Below, piece by piece: positions 52,126 to 62,640 of a stretch of DNA of 64,000 nucleotides. The translations under genes and the position numbers were made by a program. The notes under the pieces were generated by a model that was not told the DNA's origin, did no database searches, and saw only the letters and a program-made list of their open reading frames with translations. Position 1 is the first letter of the stretch, and every line of letters begins with the position of its first letter. The DNA is taken from assembly GCA_963971305.1 (NCBI GenBank), contig OZ020303.1, positions 39,544,106 to 39,608,105 on the forward strand. Reading direction: 5' to 3'. The DNA is from Arcuatula senhousia. Its lineage: Eukaryota; Mollusca; Bivalvia; Mytilida; Mytilidae.

Positions 52126-53500
52126 CTGAGTGTTGAAATTTTATTTCATAATCATGCAGTTTCTCAGAAACTACTTCTCACAGTAAACTGATCAAAGCAT
52201 CTGCATGTGGTTCCCTCTTGTGGGGTTCTTTTTTAGGTCTGTAACTCATCTACTTCCTGTTTGATAAAATTGAGCCATTCGTGACTTTGGCATATTTTAA
52301 GATCCTTGATTAAAAAAAAAGAATCATGTTGATTTAAAGGAAAAAATCCCTCTAATTCACTTATACAGAGAAATTTTGTCATCTAAATTCTAGCTGTCTT
52401 GTTTTATCAATACCAAGTTCTTAGATAAATCAATTTTAAATCTCAAATGATACCAATAGCCAAGAAAATCATGTTATACCAAATTTGTTGTTGGAAGTTT
52501 CTACACATTGCGTCTTAACTAAAATCTAATTGACATCATTTGAAATTACGCTCATTGTACAGCTGTCATTTGACTCTATGCATCAAACCTAGAACTCATT
52601 GCAAGTCTGAATAGCATTTAAGATTGTGAAGGTCTCTCGTTACTGAATCAGTGAGGAAAATTCAATTGTGATGAATTCAGTGCATTTTTTTTTCATAAAA
52701 TCAGCAATATTGCAACAGCATGAATATTTTATAGCAATAAACTGGTTCAATTGTTGTAATTTTTCATACAAGTTGTGTCTAATGAATTATATTTACTTTT
52801 CAGATTTGGTTTCCGACTCGAATCAGCCCTTGCGCTCTGGGAAATTGACACATATCCACTGAACTTTGATTTATTTAACGCGAGGTATGGTTAAATCAAG
52901 TTTCACACTAGAATGCTTAATTCTGCTAAAAAAAACATTGCTTGATGGCAAACTAGGAATGAAATGAGTACAGGAATGTCCTTATGTTATGGTAAAAAAC
53001 ACGCTAATAAGACTGTCCCCTATAGTCTAATACATTCGTACACGGAAATAACATTAATAAAGAAAGCAATTTAAGTCATTCGCAGGGTAAATATTACAAT
53101 CCACTTGATGAATGAAATCATTACTGCCGCTATTCCATTCTCGTTAATAGCGTTTAAATGAAGAAGTGTTAATTCAAATGATACTTTTTGTTAAGTTCCT
53201 GGTTACGGAAATGGGTTTTAGGATGTTTTCAGTATAGACGCTTAACATCATTAATTTTCTATTTGACAGTTTTATCTCTTAAGTAAATTGTATTTAGGTC
53301 TCAGTGTTTTAGTGTGAAGGTCATTACTCAGAACTGTTGCTCTCTTTTTTTAATATCTGAATTCTCAAGGTGTGTTTGTATTTTTTCAAGAAATTCTTGC
53401 TGGGTTTATCCTTAAGCTTAAATAAATTGGAGGTTTTTTTCCACTTGAAAATTTTAAGTTTGATAATAGTAAGAGTAGTGATTTCAAGTCAAAGAATAAA
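52126..53500. other. No supported gene
   Basis: AT-rich. TCATCTACTTCCTGTTTGAT near 52.25 kb is a trace of the degenerate repeat seen at 11.3 and 62.6 kb. Nothing else supported. Confidence 0.4.
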
Positions 53501-53717
53501 TACTGTAGTTTCATTAATATTCGTGAGGTTTTAATTTTCGGGGTTTTCGTGGATGGCTTTAACAAAGAAATTTGATATACCACGAAATGGAATTTTACAT
53601 TGATCTGAATGCTCAAGATTTCAAAACCACAAATTCAAGAATCCATGAACTGATCCTTTTTCACTAAAACACGAAAATTGGTACCCCGGTGACGAAAATA
53701 AATGAATGCACTGAGTA
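53501..53717. mobile_element. Degenerate MITE with TACTG-like ends
   Basis: TACTGTAGTTTCATTAATAT at the left and ATAAATGAATGCACTGAGTA at the right are imperfect inverted repeats, with TTTCGTGGAT and CGAAAATTGGTACC inside. Probably an old TIR element. Confidence 0.45.
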
Positions 53718-54610
53718 TTTGTTTTGCTTATCATATTGAATTTTACAGACGAACATTATTACAATATTTAGATCTACTCTAGCCTATAATGTTTGCATGA
53801 GTAACTTTTAAGGTTAAAATTGTACGTGATTATGACATGATTCAACTTCATTTAATGATGCCATTATTATCTTGCTGCAATGCACTTGACCTAATTTGGA
53901 TAAATTACTGAAGCTCACAGTCAAGGCCACATTGTCATCCCTTAACTAACTTACTATTGTTCCTTCTTAATGTTTGTAAATTCTTTTTTTCCACCTTCAG
54001 GGGTAATGGCCTTCTAAAGAAAATGAATAGTGTTTTTTTTTCTTCTTGTAAATAAAGATAAACTGTTGCTTGCTTTAACCTTCGGCTCATTAAGTTCTAT
54101 GAAAGTCTTCATTGGAATGATGGCTTTTAAATACTCAAGTGTATTAAAAAATAACAATTTTTGCATGTTTTGTCTTAAAAATTGAAAGTTATTGTAGAAA
54201 GAGAAGAGTTTTGGCTTGTGTTAATTTTTTACAACATATGACTTCATGATATCTGGTATAATTATTTGCAATTTTAAAATCAATTCATTCATAGATGATT
54301 ATAAATAATTATGGTGTATTAGTTATTAAAATTTTTATTAATTTCGACTTTCTGATAAACATTATAGGTGAAATATCAATTTTAGCTATAAATGACAGCT
54401 CAAAATGGAAAAAAAATCAAATCTGAATTTCGAAAAATCACATTATGGATACCATATGGTACCTTCCCATATTTTTAAGGTGCCAGAAAAAAACAAGAAA
54501 TAGATTTCTGAAACATAAACATCTGGTTAAATTCCACAGCAAATAGTGGAGTAAGCTATAAGTCTATTAAGGGTATTGTGGCATTATAAATTTATATCCA
54601 GCCTTTAATT
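53718..54610. other. No supported feature
   Basis: AT-rich with faint AGCTCACC-type unit traces (CTGTTGCTTGCTTTAACC near 54.06 kb). Confidence 0.35.
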
Positions 54611-54619
54611 TTCATTTTT

Positions 54620-55138
54620 ATACGACTGCAAAAAATTTGCGGACGTATAATGGTATGATGCTGTCATCGTCGTCCGCATCCGCGTCTGCTTCTGCGTCTG
54701 CGTTGTCTGTTAACTTTAGTGTTACCAAGATAACTTTAGTTCTAATTATCCAATTGCTATGAAATTTGACAATGATGTTCCTTACCATAAAAGGATGGAT
54801 GGGAATGATTTTCGGGATCCCCCTATTTTTCGTTTCAAATTTTGGGGCCAAAAAGGGGCAAAAAATGCTACTTTTATGTTTGTTGGCACAATAACTTTAG
54901 TTCTAGTTATCCAATTGCTTTGTAATTTGGCAATAATGTTACTTACCATAAAAGGATGATTGGGATTGATTTTGGGGTCCCCCTTTTTGTTTGTTTCAAA
55001 TTTGGGGCCCAAATGGCAAAAAAATTCAAATATTGTATTTGTTTCCACTATAACTTAAATCCTAGTTGGCCTATTGCTGTAAAATTTGTCAAGAATGTGT
55101 CTTACAATGATGAATTTCTGTGCCCCTCTTTTATAAGG
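54620..55138 (+). mobile_element. ATACAACC-family repeat, 5' part fused to a copia remnant
   Basis: ATACGACTGCAAAAAATTTG with CGGACGTAT and two to three GGATTGATTTTGGGG units, then homology stops near TTTTATAAGGCAAAA, where copia sequence begins. The 3' half is missing. Confidence 0.65.
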
Positions 55139-55167
55139 CAAAATGTTCAATTCCTGGATACCACATA

Positions 55168-56745
55168 TTACACAAGTCCAACTCCCGTCCTGAGAATTTC
55201 AACCAGTCTATGAAAATCTGCTCCTGCTTTTGTCAAACAGTCAGCAATTTGTTTGTCAGTTGCAATCCAAGAAATCGACACATAGCCTTGGCTAACACTC
55301 TCCTTAATGCTGGCAATGTCCAAACGCAAATGTTTCTCAGATATAAGTTTAGTAGAATGAATGTTCTGGCACAATGATTTGTTGTCTGTGTAACATTTAA
55401 TAAGGAGCTTTTGATTGTTTTTTGGAATCATTTCTTCCAGAATACTTCTCAAGAAATAACATTCATCAAGCCCTTCCACCAAAAGCAAGAGTGCTTTCAA
55501 CTATTCTTTTGATCTTCTTAGAAGACCATGAAATGGGACACATTTTCTTTGTTTTGAATAAAAATGATGTAACCACCTGCACTGGAAACTTGGTCTGATA
55601 GGTTTGCATATGATGCATCAGCGAACAACACTAGCTCAATTTCTTCAAGATTACCAAGACAAGGAAATATCATTTCATAAGAATTGTTCTTGGCTTTTCT
55701 AATTACTTTGTTAAGCTTATTGAGAAGCTTTGATTCTCTGTGGTTATACATGGTTGCAAGATCCAAAACATCAAAAGATAAGACAGGTCTAGATTGTGTA
55801 GCTAGCCAATGAAGTTGTCCAACAATTTCCATATACACTTGGTCACTAAAATCTTTAGCATGGATTTGATGCAGTTCTTCAGTATATTCCTTTTGTTCCA
55901 AGCATATCTCACTGATTTTGTGTTTTATGTTCAGTCCAATGTATTTGAAGCTATTCTGACATTCTTTACCACAATGAAAAGTATTTCTTACTGGAATAAT
56001 AACCTTCTGAATGAACAAGGGACTTCCAGCCCACAGAAAATCATCTACATGCATCGGGAAAATTCCTTCCAATTCCCCTTCTCTATGCTAATAAAATAAA
56101 GCTGGATCTATCTTGGATTGTGTACATCCTAGTTGTGAAAGAACTTTCTGAACACTAAAATACCAATTTCTGGATGCATCACTAAGACCATAAACACATT
56201 TATTCAACTTCCATACTACATTATTTCTGTTTGAAGAATTCCATTCTACTGGAGGCTGCACAAATATAAGTCTGTCTATTTCTTTTCCTTGAAGAAAGGC
56301 AGCTTTTATATCAATTGAATGTATTTCATACTTATTGGTAGACACAGCAGCCAAAAACAACCTTAAACTTCTTAGTTTTGTTATATAACTTTTTGTATTC
56401 ATTAACATAGTCCTCCATAGATGCTACCTTGCTCCGATTGAACCTATCAAATTCAGTGTATGCCTCATATGCTTCACTAAGTTCATCCTTCTTAAATATC
56501 TGGTCCATAAAATCAGTTAATTTCTTGACCCCATCATCTTCGTTTAAATCATCAATACTCAATTCACTGAACACTTTATCTCTTATGGAATTCTGTCCTT
56601 CTTCTGGAAAAGACAACGCTATAGCTATACCTCTCTTCTTAGCATCAAGGTCAGTTAGCTTTTCCCATGCTTTTACCTCCTCAAGCCATCTACTGTATGG
56701 CTTATGTGTTGAAAACACTGGTGGAACTTTATTCACAGACGCCAT
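55168..56745 (-). pseudogene. Decayed Ty1/copia retrotransposon (gag, RT, RNase H)
   Basis: Minus-strand pieces in order: a gag-like frame (56745-56332, MASVNKV start, SRWLEEVKAWEKL), reverse transcriptase (56408-56088, IDIKAAFLQG, LNKCVYGLSDASRNW), its continuation (56072-55518, HVDDFLWAG active-site box, then FADASYANLSDQ of RNase H) and the RNase H end (55500-55168, TDNKSLC, QIADCLTKAGA). Breaks: protease and integrase are deleted, so gag runs into RT near 56.38 kb with a frame change. A TAG stop lies at 56088-56090, and a further frame shift lies near 55.51 kb. Not functional. Confidence 0.9.
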
Positions 56746-57000
56746 AGTAGAAACAATGGATCGATGAATGTTCCAACCCTGATGCTGGGAAAGTCGCTGA
56801 ATAATTACCTGTTACTGCTTAACAGAGCTTTTTATAAATACCACTTTTTTTTTCTCTGGAAAAAAGTCACTGAATGGGATCTTTACACTTTTCACTGTTG
56901 TCACACCATACACTGTACGCTAACTGTCACTGTAATCACACACTTCACCATAAACACTTGTCTTTACTGTATCATCAGTCCACACTCTGCCATCATGTAA
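56746..57000 (-). repeat. Leader and possible 5' LTR remnant of the copia element
   Basis: Upstream of the gag start on the minus strand lies GGTATTTATAAAAAGCTC, a TATA-like box, with GT/CA-rich sequence beyond. No matching 3' LTR is present, so LTR limits cannot be set. Confidence 0.35.
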
Positions 57001-57129
57001 ATTAGTTGAACTCTAATACTGATATACATTTAATGAAGACTCCAGCTACCTATATACAATTATAACAAAAAACATCTTCTCTAAAACCACTGTAACTTTC
57101 CTGAACTTTACAGGAGTGATTTATGTTTG

Positions 57130-57686
57130 CAACAAACTATTGACCTCCATGTCTCAAGACCCATTCTCAAGAACTATAAGTCTAAGGTTGTTGAAACTTG
57201 GTATACATATGCCCCAGTGGTAGCTTAAATAGCACAGCTGCATCACCATCTTTTTGACCTTGACCTTGATTTCCCGTGAATGACTTTGACAGTTTTGAAT
57301 ACATAACAATAGCAATGTTAATTTTTCTTGAGCAGGAACTATAAGTCATAGGTTTATTTAACTTCATATGCATCACCATCTTTTTAACCTTTACCTTGAT
57401 TTCCCTGGAGTGACTTTGACAGTTTTGAATGCATCCCAATAGCAATGTTAATTTTTCATGAGCAGGAACTATAAGTCATAGGTTTATTTAACTTCATATA
57501 ACTATTTATTAGTGCTAGTCAGTTACTGTAGCATCCTCATCTTAAGACCTTGATCTTTGTTTTTTGTTGTTGATAAACTTTGATAGTTTTCATTGGTATT
57601 TTGGGGGAATATTTTTTTCTCAACATTTCATTATATATTCTGATTGTGTTGGCAGGCCAGTCATACTTCAGTGTTAACTCTTGTAT
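57130..57686 (+). repeat. TGTCTCACC-family repeat, 3' part
   Basis: Units with TTTTTGACCTTGACCTTGAT and GACTTTGACAGTTTTGAAT end in GGCAGGCCAGTCATACTT and GTGTTAACTCTTGTATG, as at 2.8 kb. Minus-strand frames are repeat artefacts. Confidence 0.5.
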
Positions 57687-57724
57687 GAATCCTTGAACTA
57701 ATGAAGCTGATTTTGTACTACTCA

Positions 57725-57996
57725 AAAGTCTCCATTTGTGTAAAATTGAAAAACCTTATGATTCTTAAAAGATAAAAAAATATATTATTGCTTATAAACT
57801 AAAAAACTGTTGTAACAGATAAAGAAAAGCTGTTGCTTGCTTAAGCTTAGATCTTTAGCTGAGCTTCATTAGATTTCACAACTGTCTCCTTTTGAAATAA
57901 GTCGGATGGCCCTTTTTAGGGGTCATTACCCATAGACCCTTATGACTTATGGACAAGGTGAGCAGTTGAGTCTCTCCTTTGTCAGCCTCTTGTTTG
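57725..57996 (+). repeat. Degenerate AGCTCACC-family 3' part
   Basis: AAAGAAAAGCTGTTGCTTGC and CAAGGTGAGCAGTTGAGTCT then GCCTCTTGTTTG; a diverged end. Confidence 0.5.
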
Positions 57997-59300
57997 AATA
58001 AAGAGGAAATTTGATTCCAATGATTCCAAGCTTGCTGAGTACACCGGTACCAGTAACCAAGCTAAACATCTCATTTTACAAAACATGCACAGGTACATAA
58101 AAACAAATGCCCCAAAAAAAACCATAACTGTAAAACCAGTAACACAAAAAAGGCATCCTTGGAAATTTTTCATTCTAAATTGATTTTTTTCAGTTTCACT
58201 TGTAATTTTGTTCAAAATCTCATAATTTGAATCATCAAAGCACATTAAACAAATTTCAATCCATCTCATCTTGTATTATGATATAAAGCAAGCTGTCAAT
58301 AACACTGTTTTTCACTCCCCTTTAATTGTAATTAGGGCCATTATACCCCCATAAATTGACACATTGTCCTAATAAGGTAGATTTGTATGTTATGAATAAT
58401 CTCATCACTGGGGTAATTTTCTTATCTCCCAACAATTGGACAATGGAGAATTATAGAAGCTGTTAAATTACAATAGTTATACATAATGTATGTGATAATA
58501 TCACAATTTATCAATTAAATACTGGTACGTTCACTTATCTTCCCCAAATTTAAATACATGTTGACTGGTGTAACGTTACAGGACCTTTTTTCAAGAGAGA
58601 TAAGCTAAGTTTTATAGAAGCGGTGGTGAATATGTCAGGTATAGGCAATTTTCAATTTAACAGATTAAGGCCAAAATATATATTTGGTTTATTTATATTT
58701 TATGACATTTTGAAGTTTGTATAAAGTGTTAAGGATAATTTCCATGATATTGAAGAATTATTGAATAAAATTTCATTTCAACATGAAATCACATCGTAGT
58801 CGTATTGATCTGCATCCAAAAATCACAAGCTAAAGACAATATAATTGGCAAAGGTATATGTATGGCTCTATTAATTATTTATTTGATTATTGTTTACTGA
58901 ACCTTTGAATGACTTAATGAGTTTAACTTTTTAGAACAGAATGGTTTTGTCAACATCAAAGCTAGTTTACACATGGATTTAGAAAAAAAGTTAAATAATA
59001 GGTGTTAAATGTATCCGTGATTTCAAGATTTTTTAATTTATTAAAGGCATAAACTTTATACTGTTTTAAAAGAGTGTTTCCTTAAAGAAAAAACCAGTAG
59101 CAGATCTTGAATTTTCCCCTAAATTAAGGGTTTCACCCACAGATCACTGTGGATCCCAGGGGAGGGATTCCAGGTCAATTTTGCACAAATACATGAAAGT
59201 ATTGAAACTTTTTAAGGTAAAGATGATCCCAACCAATGGAACCACTACCCTTAATCTGCCATTGTTAACAAACTACTGCTATTTTTGCTGGATTTTATGT
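57997..59300. other. No supported feature
   Basis: AT-rich intergenic sequence. The 95-codon minus frame at 58269-57982 has a hydrophobic stretch but no family resemblance or context. Confidence 0.4.
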
Positions 59301-59309
59301 ATCCAGGTA

Positions 59310-59480
59310 TTAAATGGTGAATGCTGGGCAGAAGACAGGCCGAAATTGGGAAGAAATGCTTGTGCAAATGTAACAGTTTTGGCAGCAACTACAAATCACA
59401 GCAACTTGATATTTGGTTTACAGCATCAGGGTGGGGTCACATAACTGTCGCTCACCTACTTACTGTTTATTGAAATCTGG
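59310..59480 (+). repeat. Degenerate repeat with GGTGAATG / CAGTTTTGGCA motifs, copy 2
   Basis: AAATGGTGAATGCTGGGCAG, GTAACAGTTTTGGCAGCAAC and GATATTTGGTTTACAGCATC match the copies at 39.5 and 62.5 kb. Confidence 0.5.
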
Positions 59481-59784
59481 CCTTTTATAACTTTAACAGA
59501 AAATGTACTGATTACATTTGAAGTTAAATTTTTGTACTTTAATTTTGTGAATCAGTGCACAGATAAGTGGTTTAGTCACAGTGTAAAAAAAAAATGTGTT
59601 AGAAATGAATATAGATATCATAAAATTGAATTTGAATACTCATATTGTAACTTCTTTGTTTCCATCATTTTATTGTCAAAGCCTTAAGTGGACCAATATT
59701 TCAAATAATGCAGTTTTGTCTCATTAAATACTTTTTAATTCACTTCCTTTAGATTGTTTAAATTATTGTTCTTTTCATTTGTAG

Positions 59785-59906
59785 ATTATCACAAAGTTAG
59801 TTGCCATGACAACATGTAAGAGTTTGTTTTGTGATGGCAGAAGATGATGCCTTGTTACCCATAAGCAGCACCACAATAAACAGTCATGTATCTGTGAACC
59901 ATACAG
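59785..59906 (+). CDS. Possible first coding exon of a gene running to the right
   Basis: Acceptor TTTTCATTTGTAG and donor ATACAG|GTATTA enclose 122 nt. ATG at 59834 opens MAEDDALLPISSTTINSH, staying open to the donor in phase 1. The start peptide looks like a genuine N-terminus, but no following exon was found before the window ends, so product and reality are uncertain. Confidence 0.35.
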
Positions 59907-59914
59907 GTATTATT

Positions 59915-60145
59915 ATATTTAGCTACCACACATGTAGTACTATAATCAGCAACCATGGGGTGAAACTATAAACAGATTCCACATACTAGGTAGAACCATA
60001 AGTAAATACCACACAGGTAGAACTATAAGTAGATATCACACAGGCGAAACTAAAAATAGATACCACATAGGTTAAGTTATAAATAAATACAAATAGATGT
60101 GGCACAGGCAAAACTATATATAGATACAACACAGGTAGAACTAAT
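59915..60145 (+). repeat. Short tandem array (about 33-36 bp units), left part
   Basis: Loose units of AGATACCACACAGGTAGAAC and CTATAAGTA repeat six to seven times. The array resumes at 60845 after an insertion. Confidence 0.7.
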
Positions 60146-60844
60146 ATGGAGTAGGCATTGCCTAAATGCGAGCATAGCTAAAAGGGACATTTTTGTCTTT
60201 AAAGTTAGTTTGTTTTTGTACCCTTGTCTTACCAAAAAGTGTGAATGAGTAGACAGAAATTATTTTTGTGTTGGATCTACTCCGGGCATCTACTAAAGAT
60301 GGATATTCAGAATCAGAAGCAGACGAACATTGTAGTGCACGACCTTTGGTTCATTTTAATTACACAAAATTCATAAGTTTATTTGGTAAATAAGTTTTTC
60401 CATTTCTAACAATCTTTTTTATATATATTTTTTATTCATATTTTGTTCTAAATGTCGACATTCAGGGCTATCGCTATCATTTAATTTCCAATATTTCCAT
60501 TTGCTTATTTTGGGGCGAGATGGTATGGGGCGATTAAGCTTCGAGACACGTTAGTTTCGTACGTGCATATAACCAAGACGAAACGAGCAGCTTATGTGTA
60601 TTTATTATTTTAAGAATATTATTTTCTTGTAAAAAGCGCAATTTATTATTTTTTTTAAGCATTATTTCTTTTATTTCTTTTCTTATAAATTATTTTAACA
60701 TTCACTCTGGCCCTGTAAAAATAATTACCCTTTCCGGACCATAAAAAATCTAAATCAGCATTAGCAAATTTCTCGCGGAAACAAATACCGTAGAGCTCTC
60801 CGCTCGAGCGGGCACTTTGTGGCCGCTTGCGAGCTATGCTCGCT
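60146..60844. mobile_element. Probable insertion splitting the tandem array
   Basis: GCGAGCATAGCT near 60167 and its inverse AGCTATGCTCGC near 60832 lie close to both junctions. The inner right side has CCGCTCGAGCGGG. About 0.7 kb and non-coding. Exact ends and target duplication are unclear. Confidence 0.45.
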
Positions 60845-60975
60845 ATAAATAGATACCTCACAGGTAGAACAAACAATAGTTATCACACAGGTAGAGCTAT
60901 CAATAGTTATAATAGAGGTACACTGTAGTTCTTTAAAAAGTAATAAACACACAGGTAGTACTATATTTAAAGACT
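60845..60975 (+). repeat. Short tandem array, right part
   Basis: AATAGATACCTCACAGGTAG, TTATCACACAGGTAGAGC and ACACACAGGTAGTACTAT continue the array seen at 59915-60145. Confidence 0.7.
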
Positions 60976-61070
60976 TCACCCTTAGTGATTCTATACAAAT
61001 TGCCAGTTGCGGTATTCATTGCAACTACATTTGATAAGCACTTGATATTTTTCTGTCAACTCTATCCTTT

Positions 61071-61268
61071 ATGATACAATATGTAGAATCTTCCTTTAGG
61101 TTCTGCATCAACCTATATAATTTTCTCAAATGCGACGATTGCCCAGTCGGCCAGCACTTTTCATTGCCAAACCATAGCGTCAAGGATATGCAGGTGACCG
61201 TTCTCCTTAAAACATGCACTGGCGAAAAACAAAGACAATTTCTTGAGCAAAGAATAATCAATTTTTAG
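61071..61268 (+). pseudogene. Penelope-like GIY-YIG endonuclease remnant
   Basis: A 65-codon fragment with PVGQHFSLPNHSVKDMQVTV and EKQRQFLEQRIINF matches the C-terminal half of the GIY-YIG endonuclease found at the end of Penelope-like retroelement proteins (conserved HF, H-S-x-K-D-M and E-x-R-x-I patterns). The N-terminal GIY-YIG residues and the reverse transcriptase are absent, so this is a 5'-truncated, dead copy. Confidence 0.65.
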
Positions 61269-61432
61269 GCACTTTTCAACCCTTTGGTATGAATGTAAAA
61301 AGACAGACCCTTTCTTAATATTTATAAATTAGTCATCAAGTTCAGGATTAAAATACCACGTGCTGTTCTTCAAGTCAATTTTATGTCATTCTGTCCTCGT
61401 CAGTCGATGTGTGAACATCTTTTGACTTTTTA

Positions 61433-61469
61433 GCCCCTGAAGAAGGACTTTATGTCCGAAAATTTGGGC
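61433..61469 (+). ncRNA. Hammerhead-like motif downstream of the Penelope remnant
   Basis: Potential stem GCCC/GGGC encloses CTGAAGA (61437-61443), a stem GGAC/GTCC with a TTTAT loop (61445-61457) and GAAAA (61458-61462), then TTT. This follows the hammerhead core CUGANGA...GAAA with a minimal third helix, as described for Penelope-like elements. One extra A between core and stem II weakens it. It may be a decayed copy. Confidence 0.4.
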
Positions 61470-61475
61470 ATTCTT

Positions 61476-62440
61476 GTTTTATTTGTTTTAAAGGTTTTAT
61501 TTCTTTATATTTCTTATTTAGTTTTTACCTTTTAAATGTGGCTTCACCATCCATTTATTTATCTATTTTAATTATAAACAAGCCACAGTGCAACATACTT
61601 TATTTATATAATTTTCCTTGTTTTTTTTTCCTGACCGTCTGTCTACTATTAGGTTGAAATGCTAAAATCCCAAAACTATTAGGAATATAGATCTGAAATT
61701 TAATACTATTTGAGGATCCACATTTAAAAATTTCATGTAAACTTTTGAAAAGTCACAAAAATTGTATTTTTTGCGACAGGGCCTGCCCTGACTTATCAAG
61801 TATCCTAGTTGTTTTGGTTTATCTAATTCCTGCCAAACAAGAACACAATCAACAAATGTTTTCTTGGAAGTCCACTAATTTTTTCCAGCTAAATTGAAAT
61901 TTTTCTCAATAGGAGTTTTCTCCTTAATTACATTTTATTACATTGTATTGTACAATAATCTCTTTACTGTAGAGCAAAACACCTACCAATGTCTTTAAAG
62001 ATTTCGTCATATGACTGTCTGGTAGGCTTCTGTTGCTGGTATCGGAGATATATTAAGCTGATGATAAATATCTTAATCTCTCTAGAAAAATAAATCTTCA
62101 TTTATATCGCTGAATGGATAAGGTATTGACAATATGAATAAGGTTTTACCAATAATAGGTTTATATAGGGTCTTAGCTTATTCTGGTTCCTTGAAAAAAT
62201 TGCAGTGAGGGTTTAATCTGCAGGCAGCTAGTGTACAACTATACAAACTAGCAGTTTAAAAATAGATATATAAGTCTGTGCTCATGTGGTTTTCGTGGGT
62301 GACTTTAAGGCATGAAAATTAGAACTTAACAAAGTTTACCTCTTGTATTGAATCCTTTTAGGAATATGTGCAAATCCTAACCATGATATTTAGAATCCAA
62401 CAAAATGTGTTTTTGGTCAGATTTCATGGACTTGAATATC
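61476..62440. other. No supported feature
   Basis: AT-rich; a possible trace of a TTTCGTGG-type MITE near 62.29 kb. Confidence 0.35.
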
Positions 62441-62449
62441 CGTGTTATA

Positions 62450-62640
62450 AATTAGATGGTGAATGTCAGGCGTCAGGTGATCCGTTGGGCGGGAAGAAAT
62501 TTTTGTAACAGTTTTCTTAGCAGCTACTAATCACAGCCACATGATATTTGGTATACAACATCGGGTGGGGTCCCATAACATTGGATTTGATTGCAGATCT
62601 GTTGCTCACTTACATCCTGTTTAACAATAATCATGATAAT
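62450..62640 (+). repeat. Degenerate repeat with GGTGAATG / CAGTTTTCTTA motifs, copy 3
   Basis: TAGATGGTGAATGTCAGGCG, TAACAGTTTTCTTAGCAGC and GATATTTGGTATACAACATC match the copies at 39.5 and 59.3 kb. Confidence 0.55.
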
